A stretch of DNA of 40,651 nucleotides. It comes from Bacteroidota bacterium (GTDB lineage Bacteria; Bacteroidota; Bacteroidia; Chitinophagales; Chitinophagaceae). Shown here in pieces: positions 15,986 through 24,701 of this stretch. Both the position numbers and the translations under genes were made by a program. Within the stretch, counting starts at the first letter, position 1; every line of letters starts with the position of its first letter. The stretch is taken from assembly GCA_013289065.1 (NCBI GenBank), contig JABDAP010000015.1, forward strand, positions 1 through 40,651, written 5' to 3'. The notes beneath the pieces are model-generated. The model saw only the letters and a program-made list of their open reading frames with translations, was not told the origin of the DNA and searched no databases.

Positions 15986-17266
15986 TCACGAAAGAACCTT
16001 TTCCATCTGCATACTCCTCGAACCCTTGATCAAAAAGCTCGTTCCTTCAAAAGCCTGTTGTACAAACCATTCTCTTGCTTCGGATGAATTTTTAAAAAAA
16101 ATAAATCCGTGATCAACTTTTCCAAAATCGCCGCCAACCAATACAACTTTTTCCCAGGGATATTGTTTGATGAGTGCAATAATGTTTTTGTGTTCTTCAA
16201 TACTTTCCTTACCAAGCTCCATCATGCCGCCCAGTATGAGTATTTTTTTATCTGCATGTAAATGCGCAAAATTTTCGATGGCTGCTTTCATGCTCGAAGG
16301 GTTTGCATTGTATGCATCGAGAATGATCGTATTGCTTCCCTGTTTGATCAACTGCGAACGGCTGTTTGATGGAACATAGTTCTCAATAGCCGATTTTATT
16401 TTTTCTTCCGGTACAGAAAAATATTTTCCGATCACAACAGCGCATAAAATATTCGGTAAATTATAATCACCCACCAATTGTGTTTTAACGGATGATATGC
16501 TTTGTGTTCCATTAGTGATCTCTACTTCAAGAAATGGTTCATTGGAAAGCATTTTTCCCTGGATCAAACCTTCTGTCTTCCCGTATTTCACAATATGTTT
16601 AACCGCAATACTCATGGTTTGCAGATAATCATAATCTGCGTATACGAATGCGGTTCCATCGTGCGCGCTCAAAAAATCATATAGTTCGCCCTTGCCTTTT
16701 CTCACACCTTCTATGCCGCCAAAGCCCTCCAGGTGTGCCTTTCCGCAGTTGGTGATCACACCATGCGTGGGTTCTGTGTAACGGCAATAATTTGCAATTT
16801 CTTTCTGGTGATTCGCGCCCATTTCTATCACCGCCATCTGCGCATCCGGTTTTACACGTAACAATGTTAACGGAACGCCGATATGATTATTGAGATTGCC
16901 CTGTGTTGTATATGTTTTATAATGCGATGACAGCACTGCATAGATCAATTCTTTACTTGTGGTCTTGCCATTACTTCCTGTGATCGCAATAAAAGGGATG
17001 GTGAATTGTTCGCGGTGGTATTTGGCCAGTTCCTGTAAAGTGCCAAGCGCATCTGTTACATGAATGATGCGATTGTCGTCGGTTTTAATTACTTCATCAA
17101 CTACAGAATAAGCCGCACCATTTTCCAAAGCCTGTAAAGCAAATTCGTTACCGTTAAAATTCGGCCCCTTCAATGCAAAAAAGATATCGCCTTTTTTTAG
17201 CTTACGCGTATCGGTCTGAACAGATGGATATTGAAGGAACAACTGATATAATTCTTGTATGCTCAC
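15986..17266 (-). CDS. murF: UDP-MurNAc-tripeptide--D-Ala-D-Ala ligase
   Basis: MurF adds D-alanyl-D-alanine to UDP-MurNAc-tripeptide using ATP, the last cytosolic step of peptidoglycan precursor synthesis. The three Mur ligase domains are visible: an N-terminal domain with DTRKLKKGDIFFALKG, the central ATPase with ITGSNGKTTSKEL (P-loop, about residues 94-106), GNLNNHIGVPLTLL and EMGANHQKEI, and a C-terminal domain with LDAYNANPSSMKAAIENF and LILGGMMELG. The length of 426 residues is usual for Bacteroidota. The start codon is GTG at 17266; no upstream ATG is better placed. It follows gldJ on the same strand, with a terminator hairpin between. Confidence 0.95.
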   Translation of the reverse strand: MSIQELYQLFLQYPSVQTDTRKLKKGDIFFALKGPNFNGNEFALQALENGAAYSVVDEVIKTDDNRIIHVTDALGTLQELAKYHREQFTIPFIAITGSNGKTTSKELIYAVLSSHYKTYTTQGNLNNHIGVPLTLLRVKPDAQMAVIEMGANHQKEIANYCRYTEPTHGVITNCGKAHLEGFGGIEGVRKGKGELYDFLSAHDGTAFVYADYDYLQTMSIAVKHIVKYGKTEGLIQGKMLSNEPFLEVEITNGTQSISSVKTQLVGDYNLPNILCAVVIGKYFSVPEEKIKSAIENYVPSNSRSQLIKQGSNTIILDAYNANPSSMKAAIENFAHLHADKKILILGGMMELGKESIEEHKNIIALIKQYPWEKVVLVGGDFGKVDHGFIFFKNSSEAREWFVQQAFEGTSFLIKGSRSMQMEKVLS

Positions 17267-17311
17267 GTTTATTCTTTTGGTAAACTTATTTCAATCCTTG
17301 AAATCCGCGAC

Positions 17312-17340
17312 AAAAAAAACCACCCTCAATCAGAGGATGG
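17312..17340 (-). terminator. Terminator between gldJ and murF
   Basis: On the minus strand CCATCCTC (17340-17333), loop TGATT, GAGGGTGG (17327-17320) is followed by eight T at 17319-17312. It lies 30 nt after the gldJ stop and 46 nt before the murF start, so it should reduce readthrough into murF. Confidence 0.8.
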
Positions 17341-17369
17341 CTTCTTTTGCTGTATTTCTACCTTTTCCT

Positions 17370-18935
17370 TTATCGTTTGTTACGGCGCGCAGGGAAGAAA
17401 GTTCCTGTCTGCGCTTTTTTTGAAGTTGATTCCGGCGCTCCGTAATGACTCATCGCACAACGGAAACCTAATGTATTGGTGCTAAGATCTTCTTCAAGGA
17501 AGCGGCGTGTGCCCGGGCTTAACCAGTAGGCCCTGTCGTTCCAGCTACCACCTTTGTAAACCCTTGATTTATCTGAGATCAGGGTGCTTATACCGTAATT
17601 ATATAAAACATTGCTTGTTGAATCGCCATCCAGATAATTGGTTGCGTATGATTTTTGATAATTCCTGCGGTTGCGTAAAGCAGAGTCGGATTCAGGAACC
17701 ATTTTGATACGGCCCTTCTCATCCCTCAAATTGCCTGCACCACCGGTCATATCTACTTTCTCAAAAACGTTACCACGGAACGGGTTGAAATCATCATCGC
17801 CTGCATTCATAATAGGGCGATACACATCCATTACCCACTCATTTACGTTCCCGCTCATATTATACAAACCAAACCCGTTCGGTACAAAAGAAGTTACTTC
17901 TGCAGGAATAGCTGCATTATCATTCAATCCCCCGGCCACACCCATGTTATCACCGGCGCCACGTTTAAAGTTGGCTAAGAAAGCGCCCTGAAAAGCGCTC
18001 TTTCTTGTATAACGCAGATTATCGAACCCATCATTTTTCCATGCATAGATCTGTTTATTGGAAACCATTTCTTCACCGCGTGCAGAACCTTTCTGTTTCT
18101 TTTGCGGATTCTGCATGATGTATCCATATGCAGCATATTCCCACTCAGCTTCTGTTGGAAGGCGGTAATCGCCAAAAGTGATCCCATCATCCAGTTTAAC
18201 TGTGGTTCTTGGCCTTCCCTGTGCATCTTTCAGCGGATTGCTTTTTGATGTGGCTTCTTTACCCGGAGTTGCCTGGTACTCGCCCATCAGGTATGCTTTG
18301 GTGTTGAAGTTATCCTGACCTGCACCATTCATTTCTTTTTTGATCTGGCTGCGTTTATCAAGGAAGCCCTTGTTCTGCAGGGTCAGTTCATTCACACGGT
18401 CAGTACGCCAGATACAGAATTCATTCGCCTGTTTCCAGCTAACACCCACAACAGGATAATAATTATAGGAAGGATGGCGGAAATAATATTCTACATATGG
18501 CTCATTAAATGCAAGCTCGCTTCTCCACACAAGTGTATCGGGCTTTGCCTGGTCAACCACCGAATCCATGCCGGCCTGCCCGAATACATTCTCCAGCCAA
18601 TACAAATATTCACGGTAGTGAACATTGGCCACTTCCGTTTTGTCAATAAAAAAAGAGTTAACCGTGATACGGCGCGGAATATTGTTCCAGTCGCCCATCA
18701 CATCTTCCTGCGAAGCGCCCATGGTAAATGTACCTCCCTGTACAAACACCAACCCCGGAGCAGTCAGGATGTCCTTCGGTTTGGCCACATTAAAATTACC
18801 CTGGTTCTTATCGTTGTAGTTCCAACCGGTCACAGTAGACTTTTCCTGTTTTTTCTTAAACAGGCTGCAAGACGCAACAGAACCTGACACTGCCAGCAGC
18901 AATACAAAATTCCTGGTTACTTTCAATAACTGCAT
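17370..18935 (-). CDS. gldJ: Gliding motility/type IX secretion lipoprotein GldJ
   Basis: GldJ is an outer-membrane lipoprotein needed for gliding and for the GldK/GldN part of type IX secretion. The 521-residue product has a lipoprotein signal (lipobox-like VASCS, Cys23) and a formylglycine-generating-enzyme/sulfatase-modifying-like domain spanning most of the protein. FVQGGTFTMGASQED, FFIDKTEVANVHYREYLYW, YRLPTEAEWEYAAYG, NMSGNVNEWVMDVY and VYKGGSWNDRAYWL are its typical segments. The N-terminal DWNNIPRRITVNSFFIDKTEV and the long insertions point to GldJ rather than GldK. It diverges from porU, and its neighbours murF, porU and porV match a gene arrangement known around gldJ in gliding Bacteroidota. 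Confidence 0.9.
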   Translation of the reverse strand: MQLLKVTRNFVLLLAVSGSVASCSLFKKKQEKSTVTGWNYNDKNQGNFNVAKPKDILTAPGLVFVQGGTFTMGASQEDVMGDWNNIPRRITVNSFFIDKTEVANVHYREYLYWLENVFGQAGMDSVVDQAKPDTLVWRSELAFNEPYVEYYFRHPSYNYYPVVGVSWKQANEFCIWRTDRVNELTLQNKGFLDKRSQIKKEMNGAGQDNFNTKAYLMGEYQATPGKEATSKSNPLKDAQGRPRTTVKLDDGITFGDYRLPTEAEWEYAAYGYIMQNPQKKQKGSARGEEMVSNKQIYAWKNDGFDNLRYTRKSAFQGAFLANFKRGAGDNMGVAGGLNDNAAIPAEVTSFVPNGFGLYNMSGNVNEWVMDVYRPIMNAGDDDFNPFRGNVFEKVDMTGGAGNLRDEKGRIKMVPESDSALRNRRNYQKSYATNYLDGDSTSNVLYNYGISTLISDKSRVYKGGSWNDRAYWLSPGTRRFLEEDLSTNTLGFRCAMSHYGAPESTSKKAQTGTFFPARRNKR

Positions 18936-19117
18936 TGTAATAGATTGAATGTGAAGTATAATTTTCTTCAGATATTTGTATTAGTCTATGCGAATATAGA
19001 AGATTTCTGCTAATCATCCCCCATGCCCCCGGGCTTTGATGTTAGCAAAAGCCTAATTTTAAATATGATACTTTACCCGTGGCAATTGCTGCCCCGTTTT
19101 CACGATCTTACTAATAT
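18936..19117. other. Divergent intergenic region gldJ/porU
   Basis: This 182-nt region must hold promoters for both gldJ and porU. I found no exact TAnnTTTG box with a well-spaced TTG; GATACTTTAC near 19067 is a partial match on the plus strand. Confidence 0.4.
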
Positions 19118-22100
19118 ATGAAGTTGCGGATAACATTTATTGTGCTGGGTTTGATAGCGGTTTGCGTGGGGCGGGCGGTGGCACAACGTGCTTATGCAGC
19201 CAATTCGGTGCTGTTAACCGGCAACTGGTACCGGATAGCCGTAAAACAGGAGGGCATTTATAAGGTAGATATCCCGCTCCTTACCGCACTCGGGATCGCT
19301 ACCACCAATCTTTCCTCGGCATCCATCAGGTTATACGGAAACGGCGGCGGTATGCTGGATGAAAATAATGCCGTATCCCGTCCCGACGACCTGTTTGAAA
19401 ACCCCATTGAAATGTCTGATGGCGGAGACGGCATCTTTAACGGCGCCGACTATTTTCTTTTTTATGCACCCGGCCCTAACAGATGGCTGAAAGACAGTGC
19501 CAATCAAAGTTTCAGGCACCAGAAGAATTTGTATTCGGATACTGCCTATTATTATATTTCCATCGGCGGCACGGGAAAAAGAATACCATCGCAGCCGGCA
19601 ACGGCAGCTCCAAACGTTACGGTAAATAGTTTTAATGAAAGATATTTCTATGAGAACGATCTTGTGAACCTTCTCAACAGCGGAAAAGAATGGTATGGCG
19701 AAGAATTCAATAATAACCTGGGAGGAAGCCTCACCCGGTCATTTACCGTGGATTGGCCTGGATTACTAACTTCCCAACCTGTTACGCTGGCTACCGACCT
19801 TGCTGCAAAAAGTGTGGGCGCCAACAGCAGTTTTTCGGTTAAAATAAATAATCAAGCCGTGCAATCGGTTAATCTGCCGGGTGTGTCGGGAAATGTGCTT
19901 GACCCGGTTGGAACTTCTTCAACACAACGAAATACAACAAATGTTGCGCAAACTTCTCTGGCAGTTTTATTTACGTATACGCCTTCTGTAACAGGCGCGC
20001 AAGGCTGGCTGAACTGGTTTGAATTATTCGGAAGAAGAAGCCTTTCGGTAAATGGTACGAACCCATTATTCTTTCGCGACTGGCAATCTGTTGGTACCAA
20101 TTCTGTTGCCGGTTATTCCATCAATAATAACGGAACATCGATGTCTGTTTGGGAAATAACCGATCCGCTGCAGCCAGTTAAAATGAATACGGTGAACAGT
20201 GCAGCGCAAACTTCTTTCAGCAATGATGCATCGAGGTTGCGCGAGTATGTGGGTTTTGCAAATGCCAATGCATTAACACCGGTCGCTGTTGGAAAAATAA
20301 CCAACCAGAACCTGCATAATTCAGGTGTTGCGGATATGATCATTATTACATATCCTTCCTTATCCGATCAGGCGCAAAGGCTTGCCCGGTTTCATTTACA
20401 GCAGGATGGATATACATCGGTAGTAGTAACGCCGGATCAGGTTTACCAGGAATTTTCAGGAGGCTCACCGGATCCTTCCGCGTTGCGCGATTTTGTAAAA
20501 ATGTATTATGATAAAGCCGGAACAGATATCAGCAAGCGCCCTAAATATCTTTTATTATTCGGCAGTGCATCTTATGATTACCGTTACCGCATCAGTGGCA
20601 ATACCAATTTTGTTCCGGGGTATGAAAGTGTGAATTCACTGGATCCGCTGGCAACCTATACGTCTGATGATTTTTTCGGATTGCTGGATGATGGAGATGA
20701 TATCAATCAAAATAATACCAGCGTAACAATCGATATCGGCATTGGACGGATACCTGCACGCAGCAACGATGAAGCCAAAACAATGGTGGATAAAATAATC
20801 CGTTATCGTTCTCCAACGGGTTTGGGGGCATGGCGCAACCAATCTGTATTCCTGGCAGATGACGGCGATCAGAATCTACACCTCAATGACGCTGAAACTG
20901 TTTCTGCAGACGCCAATACAGCAAACCCGTTATTCAATCAATACAAAATTTACCTCGATGCATATCCATTGGTAAGCAGCAGCGCCGGCGCAAGATATCC
21001 TGCCGTGAATGACGCCATCGTGAACCAGGTATTTAATGGGGCGCTTATTTTTAATTACAGCGGCCATGGAAGTTACCAGCGCCTGGCAGAAGAAGCAGTG
21101 CTTACACAAGATGAATTGAACCGTTTTAATAATCCCGATAAGCTGCCTCTTTTTATTACCGCGAGTTGCGATTTTGCACCGCACGATGATCCTTCAAAAA
21201 ATTCACTTGGTGCAGGAATTTTAACCGGAAATGCCAATGGCGCGATCGCTTTATTAACCACAACGCGTTTGGTATTTGCCTACAGTAACCGTGTGATCAA
21301 TGATAATTATTTGCAGATAGCGCTGAAGCCGCAATCAAACGGGCAATACCTCACATTGGGCGAATCTGTAAAACAGGCAAAGAATTTTACATCACTCATC
21401 TCCGGCGACCTGCTCAACAACCGGAAATTTACTTTGCTCGGCGATCCCGCACTGCGATTGGCTTTCCCGGAATTACGCTTGCAGCTGACTTCTATCAATG
21501 GCAAAACCATTACCGGTTCCGATACATTAAAAGCGTTACAGAAATATACTTTTACAGGAGTTGTAACAGATGGCTCGGGTAATCCTGTAAACAGTTTCAA
21601 CGGCACTGTTCATCCAACCGTATTTGATAAAGCGCAGTTAGTAAAAACACTCGGCAATGATCCTTCCAGTATTGTAACAAATTTTAGCCAGCAAACAGCC
21701 GTTTTATACAAAGGCAATGCAACGGTTGCGAACGGGCAGTTCAGTTTTTCTTTTATTGTTCCGAAAGATATTAATTACCAAAGCGGCCATGGCAGGATCA
21801 GTTTGTATGCAGACGACGGTACGCATGATGCAAACGGCGTAAACACTTCTTTTTATGTAGGCGGAACAACGAATAATATTATTACAGATAACACGGGCCC
21901 TGTCATCAAACCGTATCTTAATGATGATAAGTTTCAGAACGGCGGCCTCACCAATGAGAACCCGGTATTGCTGGTAAAGCTGTTTGATTCTTCGGGGATC
22001 AGCACTTCAGGAAATGGCATTGGGCATGATATCACCGCCATCATTGACGGGGTTGAGCGTGATATCCTTGTGTTGAATGATTTTTATACCGCAGACAAAG

Positions 22101-22543
22101 ACAACTACCAGCAAGGGCAGGTTCTTTACCAACTGCCAACTTTAACCGAAGGGAAACATTCCATCAGGATCAAAGCCTGGGATGTTGCGGATAATTCAAG
22201 CGAAGCATTACTTGATTGTATCGTTGTAAAACAAAACCGGTTGCTGATAACCAATGTGCGCAACTATCCCAACCCTTTTGCCGTGACCACCACTTTTGCT
22301 TTTGAGCATAACCAGCCCAACACGGATCTGGATGTGACCATCAATATATACACAGAAAATGGCGCGTTGGTAAAACAGATCAAACAGATAGTGAATACGG
22401 GTGGAACACGGAATTGTCAGATAAATTGGAATGGGAACAACCAATCAGGCGCAAAACTGGCAAAAGGTATTTATATTTACAAAGTAATCGTTGTTGCAGG
22501 CGGCAGTAAAACCGAGAACGCCCAGCAATTGATTCTTTTCTAA
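19118..22543 (+). CDS. porU: Type IX secretion sortase PorU
   Basis: PorU is the cell-surface cysteine protease that removes the C-terminal signal of type IX secretion cargo and links it to anionic LPS. The 1141-residue protein has a signal peptide (1-22), a long N-terminal beta region and a gingipain-like C25 peptidase domain (about 395-790). The catalytic pair is visible: His650 in NYSGHG and Cys684 in TASCDF. The C-terminal part (about 1045-1141) with NYPNPFAVTTTFAFEHN and GIYIYKV resembles a type IX C-terminal or FlgD-like Ig domain, as PorU proteins normally carry. PorV follows 215 nt downstream on the same strand. Its attachment role, inferred from the family, fits the glycan locus located nearby. 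Confidence 0.93.
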   Translation: MKLRITFIVLGLIAVCVGRAVAQRAYAANSVLLTGNWYRIAVKQEGIYKVDIPLLTALGIATTNLSSASIRLYGNGGGMLDENNAVSRPDDLFENPIEMSDGGDGIFNGADYFLFYAPGPNRWLKDSANQSFRHQKNLYSDTAYYYISIGGTGKRIPSQPATAAPNVTVNSFNERYFYENDLVNLLNSGKEWYGEEFNNNLGGSLTRSFTVDWPGLLTSQPVTLATDLAAKSVGANSSFSVKINNQAVQSVNLPGVSGNVLDPVGTSSTQRNTTNVAQTSLAVLFTYTPSVTGAQGWLNWFELFGRRSLSVNGTNPLFFRDWQSVGTNSVAGYSINNNGTSMSVWEITDPLQPVKMNTVNSAAQTSFSNDASRLREYVGFANANALTPVAVGKITNQNLHNSGVADMIIITYPSLSDQAQRLARFHLQQDGYTSVVVTPDQVYQEFSGGSPDPSALRDFVKMYYDKAGTDISKRPKYLLLFGSASYDYRYRISGNTNFVPGYESVNSLDPLATYTSDDFFGLLDDGDDINQNNTSVTIDIGIGRIPARSNDEAKTMVDKIIRYRSPTGLGAWRNQSVFLADDGDQNLHLNDAETVSADANTANPLFNQYKIYLDAYPLVSSSAGARYPAVNDAIVNQVFNGALIFNYSGHGSYQRLAEEAVLTQDELNRFNNPDKLPLFITASCDFAPHDDPSKNSLGAGILTGNANGAIALLTTTRLVFAYSNRVINDNYLQIALKPQSNGQYLTLGESVKQAKNFTSLISGDLLNNRKFTLLGDPALRLAFPELRLQLTSINGKTITGSDTLKALQKYTFTGVVTDGSGNPVNSFNGTVHPTVFDKAQLVKTLGNDPSSIVTNFSQQTAVLYKGNATVANGQFSFSFIVPKDINYQSGHGRISLYADDGTHDANGVNTSFYVGGTTNNIITDNTGPVIKPYLNDDKFQNGGLTNENPVLLVKLFDSSGISTSGNGIGHDITAIIDGVERDILVLNDFYTADKDNYQQGQVLYQLPTLTEGKHSIRIKAWDVADNSSEALLDCIVVKQNRLLITNVRNYPNPFAVTTTFAFEHNQPNTDLDVTINIYTENGALVKQIKQIVNTGGTRNCQINWNGNNQSGAKLAKGIYIYKVIVVAGGSKTENAQQLILF

Positions 22544-22758
22544 AACTGTCTGAATGGTTTGATCTCTACACTTTTTTCGGGTTCTTTACGTTACTATTTT
22601 AATGTATATTATTGTATTTTGATGGCTGATCAGAGCCCTCGAAGACATGAGTAACAGGCCCGGAATAAAGAGAGTATTGGCACAATCTTTTCTTCCGGAA
22701 AGCGGTTTGTGTGATTTAATGCTCTATTATTTTGTAATCTTAAATCAAATCAATTTTG

Positions 22759-23910
22759 ATGAGTCCTATCGTGAAAAAGATACTTACCGGTGCAGCAGCA
22801 ATGGTTTGCTTTGCAGTTTCAGTGAATGCACAAACTGATACATTGAATATTGTATCAACTGCGGTTCCGTTCCTGCGTATATCGCCCGATGCCCGGGCAG
22901 GCGGCATGGGCGACCTGGCCATTGCCACTACACCCGATGCCAATTCACCTTTCTGGAACCTTGCCAAAGTTCCGTTTGCCAAAAAGCGTTCTGCTTTGGC
23001 AGTAAACTATACGCCCTGGTTAAAAGACCTTGGTTTAACTGATGTGTTCCTTGCAAGCATGGCAGGGTATTATAAACTGGATGACCAGCAGGCGATCTCT
23101 TCGTCACTCCGTTATTTCAGCCTGGGAAATATTCAGCTGACAGATTATTCGGGAAATATTTTGAATACGGTAAAACCAAGTGAGTTCTCAATCGATGCAG
23201 GTTACTCAAGGGTATTGAATGAGAAGATGAGTATTGGTGTTGCGTTGCGTTATATCAATTCAAGATTAGTAACGGGAGATGTGGGAACGGGTGTTGTTTA
23301 CAAAGCAGGAAATGCAGTAGCAGGTGATGTTTCGCTGTTTTACCATGGCGTAAATGCGGATGGTGAAGGATTGAACTGGGGAGTAGTATTATCAAACCTG
23401 GGAAGTAAGATCGGGTACACAAATGATTCGCGCAACAAAGATTATATACCTGCCAACCTGGGTATCGGAGCAGCCTATACTACAGCGATCAATGAAAGCA
23501 ATAAAGTAACTTTTGGTTTGGATATCAATAAGCTGCTGGTACCGGCAGCGCCGTTATCAACCGGTAATTATTCTGTTGATTCTGCCAATCTTGCTTCATA
23601 CCGTTCTACCAGTGTTGTATCAAGCTGGATGAAATCTTTTAGTGATGGAACAAACCAGTTAACTTCTTTGCAGGCATCGCTTGGCGCTGAATATTCTTAT
23701 ATGGATCAATTCCTTGTACGTGCAGGTTATTTTTATGAAAACAAGAACAGGGGAAACCGCAAATTCTTTTCCGTTGGCGCCGGGTTTAATATCGACCAGT
23801 TAAGTATCAATTTTTCTTACCTCGTGCCTTCGGGCAGTGGCGTAACAAGAAACCCTTTATCCAATACATTGCGCTTCGGGATTGTATTTAACCTGGGCGG
23901 TAATGAATAG
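22759..23910 (+). CDS. porV: Type IX secretion outer-membrane protein PorV (LptO)
   Basis: PorV is a 14-strand FadL-like barrel that shuttles secreted cargo from the translocon to PorU. The 383-residue protein has a signal peptide ending VNAQ and the family start AVPFLRISPDARAGGMGD, followed by FWNLAKVPFA. The barrel ends LRFGIVFNLGG. A TTG codon at 22756 would add one residue; the ATG at 22759 was taken. Porin-like strands are visible by alternating residues throughout. It lies directly downstream of porU, the usual order, and a GTGA-type hairpin separates it from ispF. Function is from the known PorU-PorV attachment complex. Confidence 0.93.
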   Translation: MSPIVKKILTGAAAMVCFAVSVNAQTDTLNIVSTAVPFLRISPDARAGGMGDLAIATTPDANSPFWNLAKVPFAKKRSALAVNYTPWLKDLGLTDVFLASMAGYYKLDDQQAISSSLRYFSLGNIQLTDYSGNILNTVKPSEFSIDAGYSRVLNEKMSIGVALRYINSRLVTGDVGTGVVYKAGNAVAGDVSLFYHGVNADGEGLNWGVVLSNLGSKIGYTNDSRNKDYIPANLGIGAAYTTAINESNKVTFGLDINKLLVPAAPLSTGNYSVDSANLASYRSTSVVSSWMKSFSDGTNQLTSLQASLGAEYSYMDQFLVRAGYFYENKNRGNRKFFSVGAGFNIDQLSINFSYLVPSGSGVTRNPLSNTLRFGIVFNLGGNE

Positions 23911-23963
23911 ATCGTGAGTCGTGACTCGTGAGTTTGTTTTACTCACGGCTCACAATTCACGAT
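23911..23963. repeat. GTGA-type hairpin between porV and ispF
   Basis: The arms 23911-23933 and 23941-23963 match at 19 of 23 positions, with a 7-nt loop. The words GTGAGT/ACTCAC resemble the hairpin at 15297-15386. It starts one base after the porV stop and may act as a terminator or as an RNA-stability hairpin. Confidence 0.65.
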
Positions 23964-23990
23964 TCGCCACTCACCCTTCAATCAAACAAT

Positions 23991-24467
23991 ATGGGTTTTC
24001 GAATAGGATATGGGATCGACTTTCACCAATTGGTTACAGGCAGGGAGCTGTTTATCGGCGGTGTAAAGATCCCGCATGATAAAGGTGCGTTGGGGCATAG
24101 TGATGCCGATGTTTTACTGCATGCTATATGCGATGCCCTGTTAGGCGCGGCCAGCCTCGGTGATATTGGGGTACACTTTCCGGACACTTCAGCTGAATTC
24201 AAAAATATCGACAGTAAAATATTACTGGCCAAAACATTTGCACTGATCCAAAACGAAGGCTATTCTATTGTCAATATCGATTCTACACTTTGCCTCGAAG
24301 CGCCAAAGATCAAACCCTATGTGGCGCAGATGCAGGAAACCATTGCTGCTATCTTATCCATTCCTGTAAAAGATATTTCTATTAAAGCCACTACCACTGA
24401 AACCATGGGTTTTGTTGGACGAAAAGAAGGGCTGGTTGCACATGCCACCTGTCTTCTTCAATCATAA
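23991..24467 (+). CDS. ispF: 2-C-methyl-D-erythritol 2,4-cyclodiphosphate synthase
   Basis: IspF forms the cyclic diphosphate of the MEP isoprenoid pathway, releasing CMP. The 158-residue product begins [14 protein letters not shown], with the metal ligands Asp10 and His12, and contains [33 protein letters not shown], the typical active-site region, and the conserved end [15 protein letters not shown] with A-(C)-A. The length is normal. The frame is open to 23928 upstream, but this part translates the hairpin; the ATG at 23991 matches the family start. It follows porV and is probably on its own transcript or reads through from it. Confidence 0.96.
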   Translation: MGFRIGYGIDFHQLVTGRELFIGGVKIPHDKGALGHSDADVLLHAICDALLGAASLGDIGVHFPDTSAEFKNIDSKILLAKTFALIQNEGYSIVNIDSTLCLEAPKIKPYVAQMQETIAAILSIPVKDISIKATTTETMGFVGRKEGLVAHATCLLQS

Positions 24468-24558
24468 CCTGCAACACTTTTTAGTAAGATTATTCGTTTA
24501 TGTAATGCAGGGTCATAAAGCATGATGCTGCATTCACATTGGCTGAATAAATAGTATC

Positions 24559-24586
24559 TTGCCGTATTGTAGTAAAGTTAAATTTG
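24559..24586 (+). promoter_or_regulatory. Bacteroidota-type promoter before the glycan locus
   Basis: TTG (24559-24561) and TAAATTTG (24579-24586) are separated by 17 nt, an exact match to TAnnTTTG with an upstream TTG. It would give a leader of roughly 110 nt before the ABC transporter ATG. It is the only clear promoter seen for the 16-gene run. Confidence 0.65.
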
Positions 24587-24701
24587 CGTAATATATTATG
24601 CTCAGATTGTGACTTAGATAGGCGAAGCCATGCGTCTGAAACACTGATGAATTTAGGTTGCCTGTTTTGAATACCCTTTACCACATTTTATCACGATACC
24701 A

